DNA of 64,000 nucleotides from Geomonas oryzisoli (GCF_018986915.1 NZ_CP076723.1:2885501-2949500), one strand, 5' to 3'. Counted from the first letter of the stretch, positions 43,604 to 53,190 are shown. Notes: a model not told the origin generated them from the letters alone. Numbers and translations are program-made.

Positions 43604-43638
43604 AACATTAACAAGTTACACATGCTACCTGTGTCCCG
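43604..43638 (+). repeat. Second copy of the 35-nt direct repeat
   Basis: AACATTAACAAGTTACACA, then a variable 4 nt and ACCTGTGTCCC, matching 43116-43150. The pair brackets the small gene at 43331. Confidence 0.6.
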
Positions 43639-43764
43639 ATCTCCCTTTGACGGGTAAATAGGGTTCGACTAAAACCCATTCAGAGCCGTGATCTGTTGTC
43701 ACTGATAAGAGGCACGTTGCCTATACAGGTGGCACGGATACCTATCAACATCCAGAAGTGAAAT

Positions 43765-44364
43765 ATGATTGAAATCAAACTCGCAGAAACTTTCAAAAAT
43801 CGATTTGCTGAGCGAGATCTCGCTTTTCAAAAAGCAATGCAGAAAGTGTTCGAGGAGATGAATACCCGCGGCATTTTGGCTTCTGGCGCGACTGCTGTGC
43901 GAGTTCAAGAGGTAGTCCAGGAGGAAATGAAAGCATCAGGAGACGAAAGCCTGCGGGTGCTCAAAGATGTCTACCCTGTTTATGGACGAAATACAAAGAC
44001 GGCGACTGTGAAGCTCAAAACAGAAGGACTGCTGAAACTGCGATTAAAAGAGATCGAGGCATATAAAATGTTGCGGCTACAGCAAATGCTTGGCGATGTG
44101 GCCAGCAGACGAGTTCTAGATGCTGTCGATTCTCAAGATCAAATTTCAAGGGTGGAAGCTGAATTTGAACTTCAAGCAGACAAATTTTTTCACGAGATGG
44201 AGCAGGCAAAGGGAAAGAATCTTAAAGACCGCATTATCAACTCCTTCTATGACCGACCTGTCATTGCGGCCATCGCAATCATAATTGCTGTGGTAGTTGC
44301 AATCTGCGGGTTTGTAGTTGTGGTCCAGAATTTCAAAATTGGGGAAGGGATAATCGGCAAATAG
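43765..44364 (+). CDS. Coiled-coil protein with C-terminal membrane helix
   Basis: 199 aa. Charged helical N-terminal 160 residues with heptad-like spacing, then one membrane helix (VIAAIAIIIAVVVAICGFVVV) near the C-terminus, then a short tail. Tail-anchored. AT-richer than the lemA operon. I do not recognise a family. It lies 61 bp before the 44426 gene; both may form one operon. Confidence 0.65.
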   Translation: MIEIKLAETFKNRFAERDLAFQKAMQKVFEEMNTRGILASGATAVRVQEVVQEEMKASGDESLRVLKDVYPVYGRNTKTATVKLKTEGLLKLRLKEIEAYKMLRLQQMLGDVASRRVLDAVDSQDQISRVEAEFELQADKFFHEMEQAKGKNLKDRIINSFYDRPVIAAIAIIIAVVVAICGFVVVVQNFKIGEGIIGK

Positions 44365-44425
44365 ACGTCTCGCTCCGCTCTCAGGTCATTCACGACATCG
44401 TTGGTATAAAGACAAAGAGGACAAT

Positions 44426-45178
44426 ATGGAATTCCTATTCAGGAAAAATGACGTCATTACGGCAGTGTTCAAAAACCTAGTAAAAGCATGGCAAGGTGGG
44501 CCTAAAAAAGTCCGTACAATAATTGTTTCCGGGCTAGCTGCCGGAGGAGTTGGAATTACTGTGCTGTCCTTATCTGATGCCAATATCATCACTAAGGAAT
44601 TATCACAGGCTATTGCACCAATTTTCTTTGTGTACTGTGCTGTAATTATAGTAGCTATTACAGCAAGGCAAGAAATAATAGAAGAGGATGAGAGTGATCA
44701 AAAAATAGAAGCTGTTGCAGAGCGTGTTCGCGAGAATCCTAAGGAAACACAAGCGGCATGGGAATTGGCTAGAGTAAAGCTTGAAAGCTACTTAAATCGG
44801 AATATCAATCAGGTTCGCTCAATATTTTGGCTTACTGCATTCGTTATGTCAGTCGGATTTTCGCTCATCATTTATGGAGTCTATATTTCTTATAAGAACC
44901 CCAATGTATTAGAGCCGTCTATAATCGCTGCTTGCTCAGGGGTGTTGGTGAATTTTATAGGAGCGACTTTTTTGGTCATATACCGTTCCACAATGGCTCA
45001 AGCAAAGGATTACGTAACGGTATTAGAGAGAATAAACGCAGTTGGCATGGCGGTCCAAATTCTTGAAACGATAGACGATAAAGATGGGCAACTCAAACCA
45101 AAAGCGACTGCCGATTTAGCTAAACAATTGCTTCAGCTATACACAAACAATGACAAATACAAGCCAAAACGGAAGTAA
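44426..45178 (+). CDS. Membrane protein resembling TRADD-N-associated membrane domain
   Basis: 250 aa. A helix pair near residues 30-55 and 65-80, then the block AWELARVKLESYLNRNINQVRSIFWLTAFVMSVGF, a second helix pair, and VIYRSTMAQAKDYVTVLERINAVGMAVQILE. The last blocks resemble the TRADD-N-associated transmembrane (TRADD-N_AMD) domain known from cyanobacterial and other bacterial conflict-type proteins. That is a memory-based pattern match, not a search result. Signature signalling domains such as TRADD-N itself are absent. With the upstream tail-anchored protein it may be a membrane effector pair. Confidence 0.6.
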   Translation: MEFLFRKNDVITAVFKNLVKAWQGGPKKVRTIIVSGLAAGGVGITVLSLSDANIITKELSQAIAPIFFVYCAVIIVAITARQEIIEEDESDQKIEAVAERVRENPKETQAAWELARVKLESYLNRNINQVRSIFWLTAFVMSVGFSLIIYGVYISYKNPNVLEPSIIAACSGVLVNFIGATFLVIYRSTMAQAKDYVTVLERINAVGMAVQILETIDDKDGQLKPKATADLAKQLLQLYTNNDKYKPKRK

Positions 45179-45704
45179 GGGGGCGAGGGGCGAGGGGGGC
45201 GAGGGGGACATCCCTGAAATCCTGAGTAACGCTAAAATAGTGATTTTTCAAGACCTGACACCCAACACCGCGAGGGCATTTTTGTCGCGCTACGGAAGAT
45301 GAGTATCAACTCGAAATCTATCTACGGAGACTTATCTGGTTTGGCAAAAGCCATACGGATGGAGATACAAGCTTACACTAGATGACGAGAGGGTAGAGTA
45401 GATAGCAGGTGTTACCCTGCCCGCCTCATCAAACCGTGCATGGCCGAGGGGGACGTTGCTAAGCTTGTTAAGTTGTAGAAGGGGCTGGAAATAGGTTGAG
45501 GAACAGTGGGGTCAGCCCTTCTAACAGGTAACAGGTGCCAGGTCTTGAATTATTGGGTTTTGGTCAGAGAAAAGTGATTTTTCAAGACCTAGCACCGCAT
45601 GTAGGCACCGCATGTCATTCAACTTCTGCTCCCTTGAAGTTGATTCAACTTGCAACTTTGCTTCGCCTTAGACGCCCAAACATAGTTACGACCGGAGCTT
45701 AGAA
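45179..45704. repeat. Gene-free region with REP-like hairpin
   Basis: 526 bp. G-rich start (ggcgaggggcgaggggggcgag). GGTGCCAGGTCTTGAA (45534-45549) pairs with TTCAAGACCTAGCACC (45581-45596), one mismatch. A half copy, gtgatttttcaagacctgacaccc, lies at 45239. The direct repeat caccgcatgt follows near 45593 and 45607. Looks like dispersed REP/MITE debris. Confidence 0.5.
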
Positions 45705-47426
45705 ATGTACGACCAATCTCAGGAACGCGCAGTCTTTGTGGCAAGCCTTCCTTACATGGTTAGTGCTAAAGCACTCGCCCTTTCTAAAGGCATGAATGAT
45801 CATGGCCCACTACACGCACAACGCGTTCACGCGATCATTGGTCGCTTATGTGCGTTACTTCCGCTCACCGTGTACGAGCGAGACCTCGTCTGTGCCGCGG
45901 CGCTCCTACATGACATCGGCATGGCAAAGGACAGAGAAAACCATCATGTGGTTTCCGCCGAGCTCGTTCGTGCGCTTGCTGAGGAAACCAAGCTACCTTT
46001 CACTACTGCCGAAGCTGAAGTAGTATCGACTTTATGTGAATGGCATCGACGAGATTATGATGCTGACGCCGTTCATTCTGAGAGTGGAATACGCATAGGC
46101 GTTCTAGCGTCACTTTTGCGCCTAGCGGACGCATTGGACCTAGATTATCGGCGGGCCGAGGACTATTTAAAACAGGAACCTGTTATCGCACACGTCCACC
46201 ACACACAAGCACCGCACCATCTTAGCGTCCGGAGTATCCTCGGTGTCAGGTTGTATGCAAGCCAGATGGGAACTGAAGTACAGCTTCTAGTCGATCAAAT
46301 GACACATGCGGGACTGCAACTAGAGCGACTGGTTGATGAGCTGCTGGGCACACCAATCACATGGCCAGTAAAGTTAATTCCTGTCAGAAGACGTCCCTCC
46401 GCCGGTCACATTTTCAATACAGTGCGAGGTGCCGCTGTGTTTTCCTATTGTAATGCCCATGGCATCATACAGGCCGGCATGTCTAAGAGCGCCCTCGATA
46501 TGGCTGGCTTCTCAACTACTGTCATTTGCGACAAGGAGCGTACAGGTTCTCCTCCGAAATTTTGGGAAAAGACGGTTCCGCAGTTGGACCTTTCAAAGTT
46601 TAAGCTCATTGCTATTCTCGGATTGGATATTCCGGAAGAAAATTTCCAACAGTTCCTGAAAATTGTGCGGCAAAATCCAGAGTGTCGCTGGGTCTATGCC
46701 ACGCCGCTGGAGCAGACATCTGAGAGAGTTGCAGCCCTCCTGAACGAGGGCGTCGACGTTGTGGTCGGCGATGCGCGCTTACTTTTTGCTGGCGACGCAC
46801 TGACAGAACATGCAGCTCAGTGGTCAAAAATTGCCGGATTATGCAACGCCGATGACTGGCTTACGTCTAGTGGGAGTTTCAGTCGAAAAGAGTTCCTTGC
46901 AGCACGTGGGCTCCGCTTGGAGTTACTGCAACTTTTTGAATCCCGGGCGGATAACGATGCTTACATGTCGCTTATAAACAGGGTTGCATCCGGAGACCTT
47001 GATTCCTTCATCACGAGTGAGAATGGCTGGACGAGTGTGCTCGCAGGGCGAATGCCAGCTGTTGACCGCAGAGACCGCGTACTTATTCTGCAGGACTGCC
47101 AATCCATGCCGGGCCGTTTCATTTACGACCTTGCTCACCTCGCAATCGAACAGCAGGGTGTCCTCCCGTGGGATCAGAACGAGTTCGCAACACCATATGC
47201 AATTTGTCGGCTCCCACTCTCGGACGGTTCGGAAAGAATCCTTTACCTCAGCAGGTTCAGTCGGCTGGAAGGCGCTGTGCCGATCAAATACTTCGTCTCA
47301 TACTCCAAGCACCAACTAGGATCTGGTGCCACCATCTGGCAAACATATCCGACAAAAGAGTCAGCAGACGCGGCAATCGAAGCAACTGTCCAGAATATCA
47401 ATAGGTTTTTCTCATGCGAAGATTAA
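45705..47426 (+). CDS. HD-domain protein with unknown C-terminal half
   Basis: 573 aa. An HD metal-dependent phosphohydrolase domain occupies about residues 1-180: HGPLHAQRVHAI then AALLHDIGMAKDRENHH with the His-Asp pair, CEWHRRD and LLRLADALDLDYRRAED. The remaining 390 residues have no domain I recognise. Its stop overlaps the start of the radical SAM gene by 13 bp, so translation is coupled. Lower GC than core genes. Substrates of the family include nucleotides and phosphoesters; the role here is unknown. Confidence 0.82.
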   Translation: MYDQSQERAVFVASLPYMVSAKALALSKGMNDHGPLHAQRVHAIIGRLCALLPLTVYERDLVCAAALLHDIGMAKDRENHHVVSAELVRALAEETKLPFTTAEAEVVSTLCEWHRRDYDADAVHSESGIRIGVLASLLRLADALDLDYRRAEDYLKQEPVIAHVHHTQAPHHLSVRSILGVRLYASQMGTEVQLLVDQMTHAGLQLERLVDELLGTPITWPVKLIPVRRRPSAGHIFNTVRGAAVFSYCNAHGIIQAGMSKSALDMAGFSTTVICDKERTGSPPKFWEKTVPQLDLSKFKLIAILGLDIPEENFQQFLKIVRQNPECRWVYATPLEQTSERVAALLNEGVDVVVGDARLLFAGDALTEHAAQWSKIAGLCNADDWLTSSGSFSRKEFLAARGLRLELLQLFESRADNDAYMSLINRVASGDLDSFITSENGWTSVLAGRMPAVDRRDRVLILQDCQSMPGRFIYDLAHLAIEQQGVLPWDQNEFATPYAICRLPLSDGSERILYLSRFSRLEGAVPIKYFVSYSKHQLGSGATIWQTYPTKESADAAIEATVQNINRFFSCED

Positions 47427-48811
47427 CGCTTGTCCTTCCCTTGTTCAAGACTCGGGCGGTGCCTAGACGCCGAGTCCCCTCTGGGCTTCTCTCTCTTGCT
47501 GCCGAAGTACAGGCCATAAAAGACGTTCGTGTGGAGGTCGTTGACGCGGAGTCCTTAGGATGGGATGCTGCGGACGTTGTAGAATACTTGGTTTCGAGTA
47601 AACCAGACGCGGTTGGCATATCGGTCTGCTCACCTACTTTTCCATCCGCCTTAGAGTTGACGAAGGTAATTCGCACAAAAATGCCGGAGGTCTTAATTGT
47701 TCTCGGTGGTAAGTATGTCACCCACAGCTGGCAATCGGCATTAAACGCTGGAGCAAATGCTGATGCCATGGTGCGTGGCGACGGGGAGTCTGCCATCGCC
47801 GTTTTGGCGCAGGGGCTCGCGGCTGGCGCTAACCGATTGGAGATAGTGTCTGCTCTGGAAGCGCTTCCAAATGTTTGGGTACCAGGAAAGAAGGCTCCCA
47901 CTCTTCCTCCCGCATTCAATTTGCAAAATGCACAGCCTTGGCCACTCGAAGTGCTGGCTCACAATCTAGACCTCTATCAAGGCGATAGGATGCTCATAGA
48001 GTTTTCGCGTGGCTGCCCTGGACGATGCAGTTACTGTCTAGCCTCGCGTGATCGGCAACAGATTTCATTTCGACCCGTAGCTCAAGTAGTCGAGACGATT
48101 GCACACTTCAGTGCGAAAGGCTTCTCCGCTTTCTTTTTCACCGATGACGATTTTGCAGCTTCACCTAACCATCTAGCATCCCTTCTTGAGGGGATTGTTG
48201 AGCGTGGACTAAAAATAAAGTTCGACGCTAATGTCCGTCCCGACAGTCTCGTGCGTTGTGAGAAAATCGCACCTCTATTGAAAAGGGCGGGCTGCCGTTG
48301 CCTTTGGCTTGGCATCGAAAGTGGCAGCCCCGCGATACTGGAAACTTACCGAAAAGGGTTCGATACTAACGTGTGTGAGCGGGCTGTTGTGACTGCACTC
48401 ATTGCTGCCGATGTGGTGCGAACAAACTGGATTATTGGAGCTCCACTAGAAACTAGGGAAACTGTCAACGCTTCGATGGATTTTGCTACGCGGTTGCGAC
48501 GACTCGGCCCCCACGTTCCGCACATCTCGTTCATGGTTCCCTATCCAGGAACCCCACTTTGTGACGAAGCGCTCGCACTCGGTCTGATTTCGCCGTCACA
48601 TCTTGCAGAACTCGCGGAGTCCACTCATGACGAACCAGTCATGCCGTCCCAATTTCTGACAAAAAATGAGCTGAAAGAGCTTTTTTATCAATTCCATCAG
48701 AGGTGTTTTACTCCTGAGTCCCTTGCGTCCTCACCGCCTGCCGTTGCAGATGAAGCACGACTTGTTTTAAGCAGTGCAGGCCTCACGAATAAAAATTGCC
48801 CTAAACCATAA
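47414..48811 (+). CDS. B12-binding radical SAM protein
   Basis: 465 aa. An N-terminal cobalamin-binding Rossmann domain (about 1-140; YLVSSKPDAVGISVCSPTFPSALE, VIRTKMPEVLIVLGGKYVTH) lacks the DxHxxG lower-axial His motif, as is common in this class. The radical SAM core has the cluster motif RGCPGRCSYC and TDDDFAASP, then LWLGIESGSP and NWIIGAPLETRE. Enzymes of this architecture methylate or rearrange unreactive carbons. Encoded between an HD protein and a P-loop kinase; the substrate is unknown. Confidence 0.88.
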   Translation: MRRLTLVLPLFKTRAVPRRRVPSGLLSLAAEVQAIKDVRVEVVDAESLGWDAADVVEYLVSSKPDAVGISVCSPTFPSALELTKVIRTKMPEVLIVLGGKYVTHSWQSALNAGANADAMVRGDGESAIAVLAQGLAAGANRLEIVSALEALPNVWVPGKKAPTLPPAFNLQNAQPWPLEVLAHNLDLYQGDRMLIEFSRGCPGRCSYCLASRDRQQISFRPVAQVVETIAHFSAKGFSAFFFTDDDFAASPNHLASLLEGIVERGLKIKFDANVRPDSLVRCEKIAPLLKRAGCRCLWLGIESGSPAILETYRKGFDTNVCERAVVTALIAADVVRTNWIIGAPLETRETVNASMDFATRLRRLGPHVPHISFMVPYPGTPLCDEALALGLISPSHLAELAESTHDEPVMPSQFLTKNELKELFYQFHQRCFTPESLASSPPAVADEARLVLSSAGLTNKNCPKP

Positions 48812-48825
48812 AAGCGGAGACTTTC

Positions 48826-49389
48826 GTGAAAGTTGCATTCACAGGATCGAGCAGCACAGGGAAGACTACTCTGGCATTAAGACTCCAAACCGACCCACGA
48901 TTTTGCATTCTGCTGCCGGCTTTCATTACAGTCGATGCACGACGGATTCTAGCCGAGAGGGGGTTCGGAAGCATGGACCGAATGCAACCAGAAGAACTCA
49001 GGAGTTTTCAACATGCTTACCTTGAGCGCAAACTCGCACTTGAAAACGGACGGGACGGGTACTTCACTGATCGATCTTTCATTGATTTAGCAGCATATTG
49101 GCTTGAAAGAGATGCCGCAGGGTTGCCAGCAAGCGAGGTGGAAGCTTTCGTTGAAATTTGCCGCCACGAAGCGAATCGGTATGACCTTCACGTCTACTTT
49201 CCTTATGGCTTAATTCCTTTTGAAAGTGACGGTTATCGCTCTGAGGATGAGATCTTCCATCAGCGGATCAATTCTCGAATATGTCAACTCCTTCATGACT
49301 GGGGCCACCGTGTGGTGCGACTCAATGCCATCGATATATCTGAACGGTGCGATGCGGTAATTGGCACATTACAGGAGATCGGTACTTAA
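48826..49389 (+). CDS. P-loop nucleotide kinase-like ATPase (NadR/AAA_28 type)
   Basis: 187 aa. N-terminal P-loop GSSSTGKTTLALRL, then ITVDARRIL, GYFTDRSFIDLAAYWLERD (Asp-rich base-binding loop) and VYFPYGLIPFESDGYRSEDEIFHQRI. Matches the AAA_28/NadR-like kinase-like family, in which members phosphorylate nucleosides or nucleotides. It is the last gene of the three-gene operon, 14 bp after the radical SAM stop. Substrate unknown; a small-molecule kinase is the simplest reading. Confidence 0.8.
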   Translation: MKVAFTGSSSTGKTTLALRLQTDPRFCILLPAFITVDARRILAERGFGSMDRMQPEELRSFQHAYLERKLALENGRDGYFTDRSFIDLAAYWLERDAAGLPASEVEAFVEICRHEANRYDLHVYFPYGLIPFESDGYRSEDEIFHQRINSRICQLLHDWGHRVVRLNAIDISERCDAVIGTLQEIGT

Positions 49390-49473
49390 TAGTCAGGGGA
49401 CAGGGGGACGGTCATAAGATCATAAGTTTCTTTTGGCTGAAAGGCTCAGCTGATCTAGTTTGTTACGGAAACA

Positions 49474-49666
49474 GAGGGACGCCCGTGAAATTATGCGTTA
49501 CTCGTTGCAATACTCCCGGAAGGAATGGCATCCCCACTCTCCGGTACCCGAATCAGAAGGTAATTTATGGAGGGAGCTATGGCGCAACAGGGGAACGCCC
49601 ATGAAATTATGCGTTTCCCTTTGCCATGAGGTCGGAAGAAACGCATGAAATCATGGGCGTCCCCAA
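49474..49666. repeat. REP-like remnant near the operon end
   Basis: GAGGGACGCCCGTGAAATT (49474 on) and AGGGGAACGCCCATGAAATT (49589 on) are near-direct repeats. ACGCATGAAATCATGGGCGT (49641 on) is the inverse of the same core. The pattern resembles the terminal repeats of REP-associated transposase families. No transposase remains. Confidence 0.55.
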
Positions 49667-49776
49667 GTCCTCGGGAGCGAGGGGGACGTAGTTGGGGGAC
49701 GAGGGGGACGTAGTTGAGTTCGTTGAGTTTTGCTAGGGGGACGTGGATGTGGTTGAAAGGGAGGCGCTGTCACCCT

Positions 49777-49995
49777 CTACATCTTCAACCGCAGGTACAT
49801 CTCCTCGACCTTGTCTCTGGCCCAGGGCGTCCTTCTTAGGAACTTGAGGCTTGAGGAAATGCTGGGGGTGTGGGTAAAACAGCGAATGTCGATCCGCCTT
49901 CCCAGTTCTTCCCAGCCGAGTTCCTCCACCAATTCGGTGAGAATCATCTTCAAAGTGACACCGTGGAGCGGGTCGGTTGGCGATTGAGTGTTCAT
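49777..49995 (-). CDS. VF530-family (DUF2132) DNA-binding protein
   Basis: 72 aa from ATG 49995 with GGAAG 6 bases upstream (the longer frame to 50160 has no support). Shows the VF530 pattern [28 protein letters not shown] then [26 protein letters not shown]. Members are small DNA-binding proteins of unknown regulation. Minus strand, near the norZ gene, but not obviously in its operon. Confidence 0.85.
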   Translation of the reverse strand: MNTQSPTDPLHGVTLKMILTELVEELGWEELGRRIDIRCFTHTPSISSSLKFLRRTPWARDKVEEMYLRLKM

Positions 49996-50496
49996 CGTTT
50001 CTTCCTGTGCTGTTAGCTGTAAATCTGAAAAAAGAGTCGTGCTGATGATATGGCTGATTTGCTGAAAGAAGTCAACGGATTCAGTCGGCTCAGGGTAGCG
50101 TCTTGATGAGGAGACCGTAGTGGGGTTAGAAGAGAAACAGAGAGAATTCAATGCTGCCATGGAGTTGTAGGACGAAAAGTCAAAATCTCAAGAACGTCCC
50201 CCCCTTTCCCGTCGATACCAGATGAGTTGCTGGTCGCCAGAGACTAAGGGAGAGTCGTCTTCTTCTGCGGATCAGGCGTCTCACGGGCTCGTGCAGGACT
50301 ATCGGATTACTTTGGTTTGGCGGAAAAAGTAACTGATACTTTAGAAGTGAGTACAAAAAATCGCCCACCGGCCAGAGATGGACGGGGGGCGGTTTTAGTT
50401 GCTCAGGGAAGTGTCTTGGAACGGGATGCTTACCGGCAGGCACCAAGCGCCGCAACCGGTCGAGGAGAGGACCGTCGCATTATGCGCCCGCAACTC
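49996..50496. other. Gene-free stretch with a terminator near norZ
   Basis: About 500 bp with no gene. It holds the norZ terminator at 50355-50397 and otherwise A-rich or purine-rich sequence with no recognised motif. Confidence 0.5.
50355..50397 (-). terminator. Rho-independent terminator of norZ
   Basis: Arms cgcccaccggcca and tggacggggggcg pair at 11 of 13 positions; the minus strand then reads T6. About 100 bp past the norZ stop. Confidence 0.7.
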
Positions 50497-52752
50497 CTAC
50501 ATGACGCGCGGCCGGTTCCGGTTAAGGAACATGCGCACGGCAAGATAAACCACTGGCAGTATCCCTATGATGAAGAGGGTGTCACCCGGCAGGCGCAGCC
50601 ACTCGAATACACGCACCATGGGGTCGGTGAAGAATTCCGGCTGCCGCCCCTGCCAGTAAGAGGTGGTGAGGATTTGTCTCAACTGGAGAAACCCCACAGG
50701 GAAGAGGTTCAGGAACAGCATACAGGCGAGCCCCAAGTTCGTGCACCAGAAGGAGATGGCCATGGCGCGGTTGCTTGCGCGGTCGAGGGGGACGAAGTAG
50801 CGCGCGACGAACATGAAAAAGCCAAGAGAGAGCATGCCGTACACCCCCATCATGGCACCGTGCCCGTGGTTGGCGGTCCACTGGGTGCCAATCTCGTAGT
50901 AGCTGACGATGGGGAGGTTGATCAGGAAGCCAAATACGCCTGCTCCCAAAAAGTTCCAGAATCCCACCGCTATCAGGAACATCACCGCCCACTTGTGCGG
51001 GAACATATCGGCGCTGGTACTGAGCATGGAATTGCCGGCAGGGGCGCCGAGGCCCATGAACTTCCACGCCTCGTAAGTCAGGAGCAGCAGGGGGATGACT
51101 TCCATGGCGGAGAAGAACGCACCGAACGCCATGTGCACCTCAGGCTGACCGCTGAAATAGAGATGGTGCATGGTACCAAGCACCCCCCCTATGGAGTAGA
51201 GGATGATGTCCAGGTAGATGATGGTGGTGGCAACCCGCACGCGTACCACCCCCATGAGCATGAAGACGTAGGCCACCATGATGGTGGTAAAAAGCTCAAG
51301 GAAATCCTCAACCCACAGATGCACCACCCAAAAGCGCCAGAACTCCACCTGGTTGAAGTGGGTAGTCTTGCCGTACAGCATGCCGGCTGCATAGAATAGA
51401 GGTATGGAGATGGCGCTGTACACGAAAAGCCAGGGCATGTTTCCCGGATGCTCCCCGTGCAGCCTTTCCCTCATTCCGCGTATGAGGATAACCAGCCAGA
51501 GCAGCATCCCGACAGTCAGCAGTATCTGCCACAAACGCCCAAGATCCAGGTACTCCCACCCTTGGGACCCCACGTAGAACCAGGGGCCGCCGGTGGAAAG
51601 CATCCCTTTGAGGCTCATAGCCTCCCCACCGAGACTCCCCAGCACCACAACCACCAGCGCGCCCAGGAGGACGAGCGCCAGTTTTTCCTGGTGCGGCGGC
51701 TCCTTCCCCGCGATCATGGGGGTCAGGAATATTCCCATGGCAAGGAAGCTTGAGGCAACAAAGAAGAGCGCCAACTGCACGTGCCACATACGGGAAAGGT
51801 TGTACGGCAGAATGTCCCCTATTGAGAACCCGTAAAACCCGGCAGGCTCGACGTGGTAGTGGGCATTTACACCACCCAATAGCCCCTGCAAAAGAAAGAG
51901 CCCCGACACCACCAGGAAGTACCAGGCAATCGTGCGTTGCGAAGGGGTAAGTTGCACCTTTTCCGGCGCTTCAATCTTTGCTGAGTATTCGTCTGCCGCA
52001 TGCCAGCCGAGGAACTCGTAGCGTCCGAATGCGAAGAGTGTGGCGCCGGTGCCGCACAGTAGCGCGATGAGACTCAGTACGCTCCAAAGCAGCGCCCCCG
52101 CCGTGGGCCGGTTGCCCGCAAGATTGTCCGGAGGCCAGTTGTTGGTGTAGGAGTGCCCGGTGCCCGGACGCTGAGCGGTACTTGTCCAGGCCGCCCAGGA
52201 GAAATATGCCGTCAGTTTCCTGATTTCCTCAGGGTCGTCTACATGAGGCCGTTTCAACCCCTGCTGCGTCTGCAGCGGACCAAACCAGCCACGGTAGTAG
52301 TCGATAAGTTCCGCGTGTGCACGTGCCCGGGCTGGAGAAAAGGTTATGAGACCGCTCTCCGCAACGTAGCTGTTTTCCCTCAACTCGGCGCGCACTTTCG
52401 CTGCCGCGTCGTCAGCCGAAAGCCCCTGCCCCATGTAGTACCTCACCACCTTCTCGCCACCCAGGTGCAGATACTCGGCGGTGAAATCCGGCCCCAGATA
52501 TGCGCCGTGGCCGAAAATGGTACCGTACTGCATGAGACCCAGCTTCTGGAAGATCTGTTGGCCGCCCATCACATCGTCGCCGGTGTACAATACCGTACCA
52601 TCCGTCACCCGCACCTCCCGCGGGACCGGCGGTCCCTCGTATGCGTTGCGGTATGCCAGGTAGCCCATCACGGCAAATCCAAACAAGAAGGTGACCACTG
52701 CTGTCATAAGCCAGCGGGGCGAAAGAACCAAGTTTTTGTCGCGCACGCTCAT
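50497..52752 (-). CDS. norZ: Quinol-dependent nitric oxide reductase (qNOR, single-subunit)
   Basis: About 751 aa from ATG 52752, with GGAGG 5 bases upstream (the 52764 ATG has no such site). A qNOR with an N-terminal cytochrome-c-like domain lacking heme (VTDGTVLYTGDD...YEGP) fused to the 12-helix NorB part. Metal-site His are seen in RMWHVQLALFF, VVHLWVEDFLE, GTMHHLYFSG and NHGHGAMMG. Reduces NO to N2O with electrons from quinol. Stands alone; no norC or NO regulator gene adjoins. Confidence 0.93.
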   Translation of the reverse strand: MSVRDKNLVLSPRWLMTAVVTFLFGFAVMGYLAYRNAYEGPPVPREVRVTDGTVLYTGDDVMGGQQIFQKLGLMQYGTIFGHGAYLGPDFTAEYLHLGGEKVVRYYMGQGLSADDAAAKVRAELRENSYVAESGLITFSPARARAHAELIDYYRGWFGPLQTQQGLKRPHVDDPEEIRKLTAYFSWAAWTSTAQRPGTGHSYTNNWPPDNLAGNRPTAGALLWSVLSLIALLCGTGATLFAFGRYEFLGWHAADEYSAKIEAPEKVQLTPSQRTIAWYFLVVSGLFLLQGLLGGVNAHYHVEPAGFYGFSIGDILPYNLSRMWHVQLALFFVASSFLAMGIFLTPMIAGKEPPHQEKLALVLLGALVVVVLGSLGGEAMSLKGMLSTGGPWFYVGSQGWEYLDLGRLWQILLTVGMLLWLVILIRGMRERLHGEHPGNMPWLFVYSAISIPLFYAAGMLYGKTTHFNQVEFWRFWVVHLWVEDFLELFTTIMVAYVFMLMGVVRVRVATTIIYLDIILYSIGGVLGTMHHLYFSGQPEVHMAFGAFFSAMEVIPLLLLTYEAWKFMGLGAPAGNSMLSTSADMFPHKWAVMFLIAVGFWNFLGAGVFGFLINLPIVSYYEIGTQWTANHGHGAMMGVYGMLSLGFFMFVARYFVPLDRASNRAMAISFWCTNLGLACMLFLNLFPVGFLQLRQILTTSYWQGRQPEFFTDPMVRVFEWLRLPGDTLFIIGILPVVYLAVRMFLNRNRPRVM

Positions 52753-53019
52753 GCGAACCTCCATTACCAGGTTTTGATGACAGCCAGTTCAACACTGCGG
52801 GACTCTTTGCAAGGGCTATGTTACAGCGTAGGGGGAGGAGAAGGGGTGCTTTCGAATTGTCACAGTAGAAGACTGTACCAGCCTCTATTCATGTGTCAAA
52901 CAGAAGGGAGGATGGAGCATCTGCAGACAGATCAACTAAGACGGAAGACGGACATCACAGCATCAAGGTTCAGCCCAGGCTAAAAAGTCCCCGGCCAGAA
53001 CTGGAGGAGCAAGGGAGCA

Positions 53020-53093
53020 AAGGGGACGGAGGGGATTAGTTGACTAAGAGCTGAAAACGGTAGGAATAGTCAACAGATCAACCCCGTCCCCTT
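53020..53093. repeat. Imperfect palindrome upstream of the minisatellite
   Basis: A left arm (53020-53046) and right arm (53067-53093) of 27 nt each, beginning AAGGGGACGG on one strand and ending CCGTCCCCTT, pair over most positions. Another REP-like element of this genome, in the norZ upstream flank. Confidence 0.6.
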
Positions 53094-53190
53094 AGTCCGC
53101 AACGTTGCCAGCGTGCCCCACGGTTTCCCTTAAGGTACGATCGCCTGGTAGGAGTTGAAAAAGGAGATCGCGGTAGAGGCCATTAAGTCG

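Noticed and set aside
45179-45704. Structured regulatory RNA before the HD operon
   Set aside because: Hairpins match dispersed repeat debris, and no riboswitch core was recognised.
50355-50397. Riboswitch near norZ
   Set aside because: The hairpin followed by T6 on the norZ strand past its stop is a terminator.
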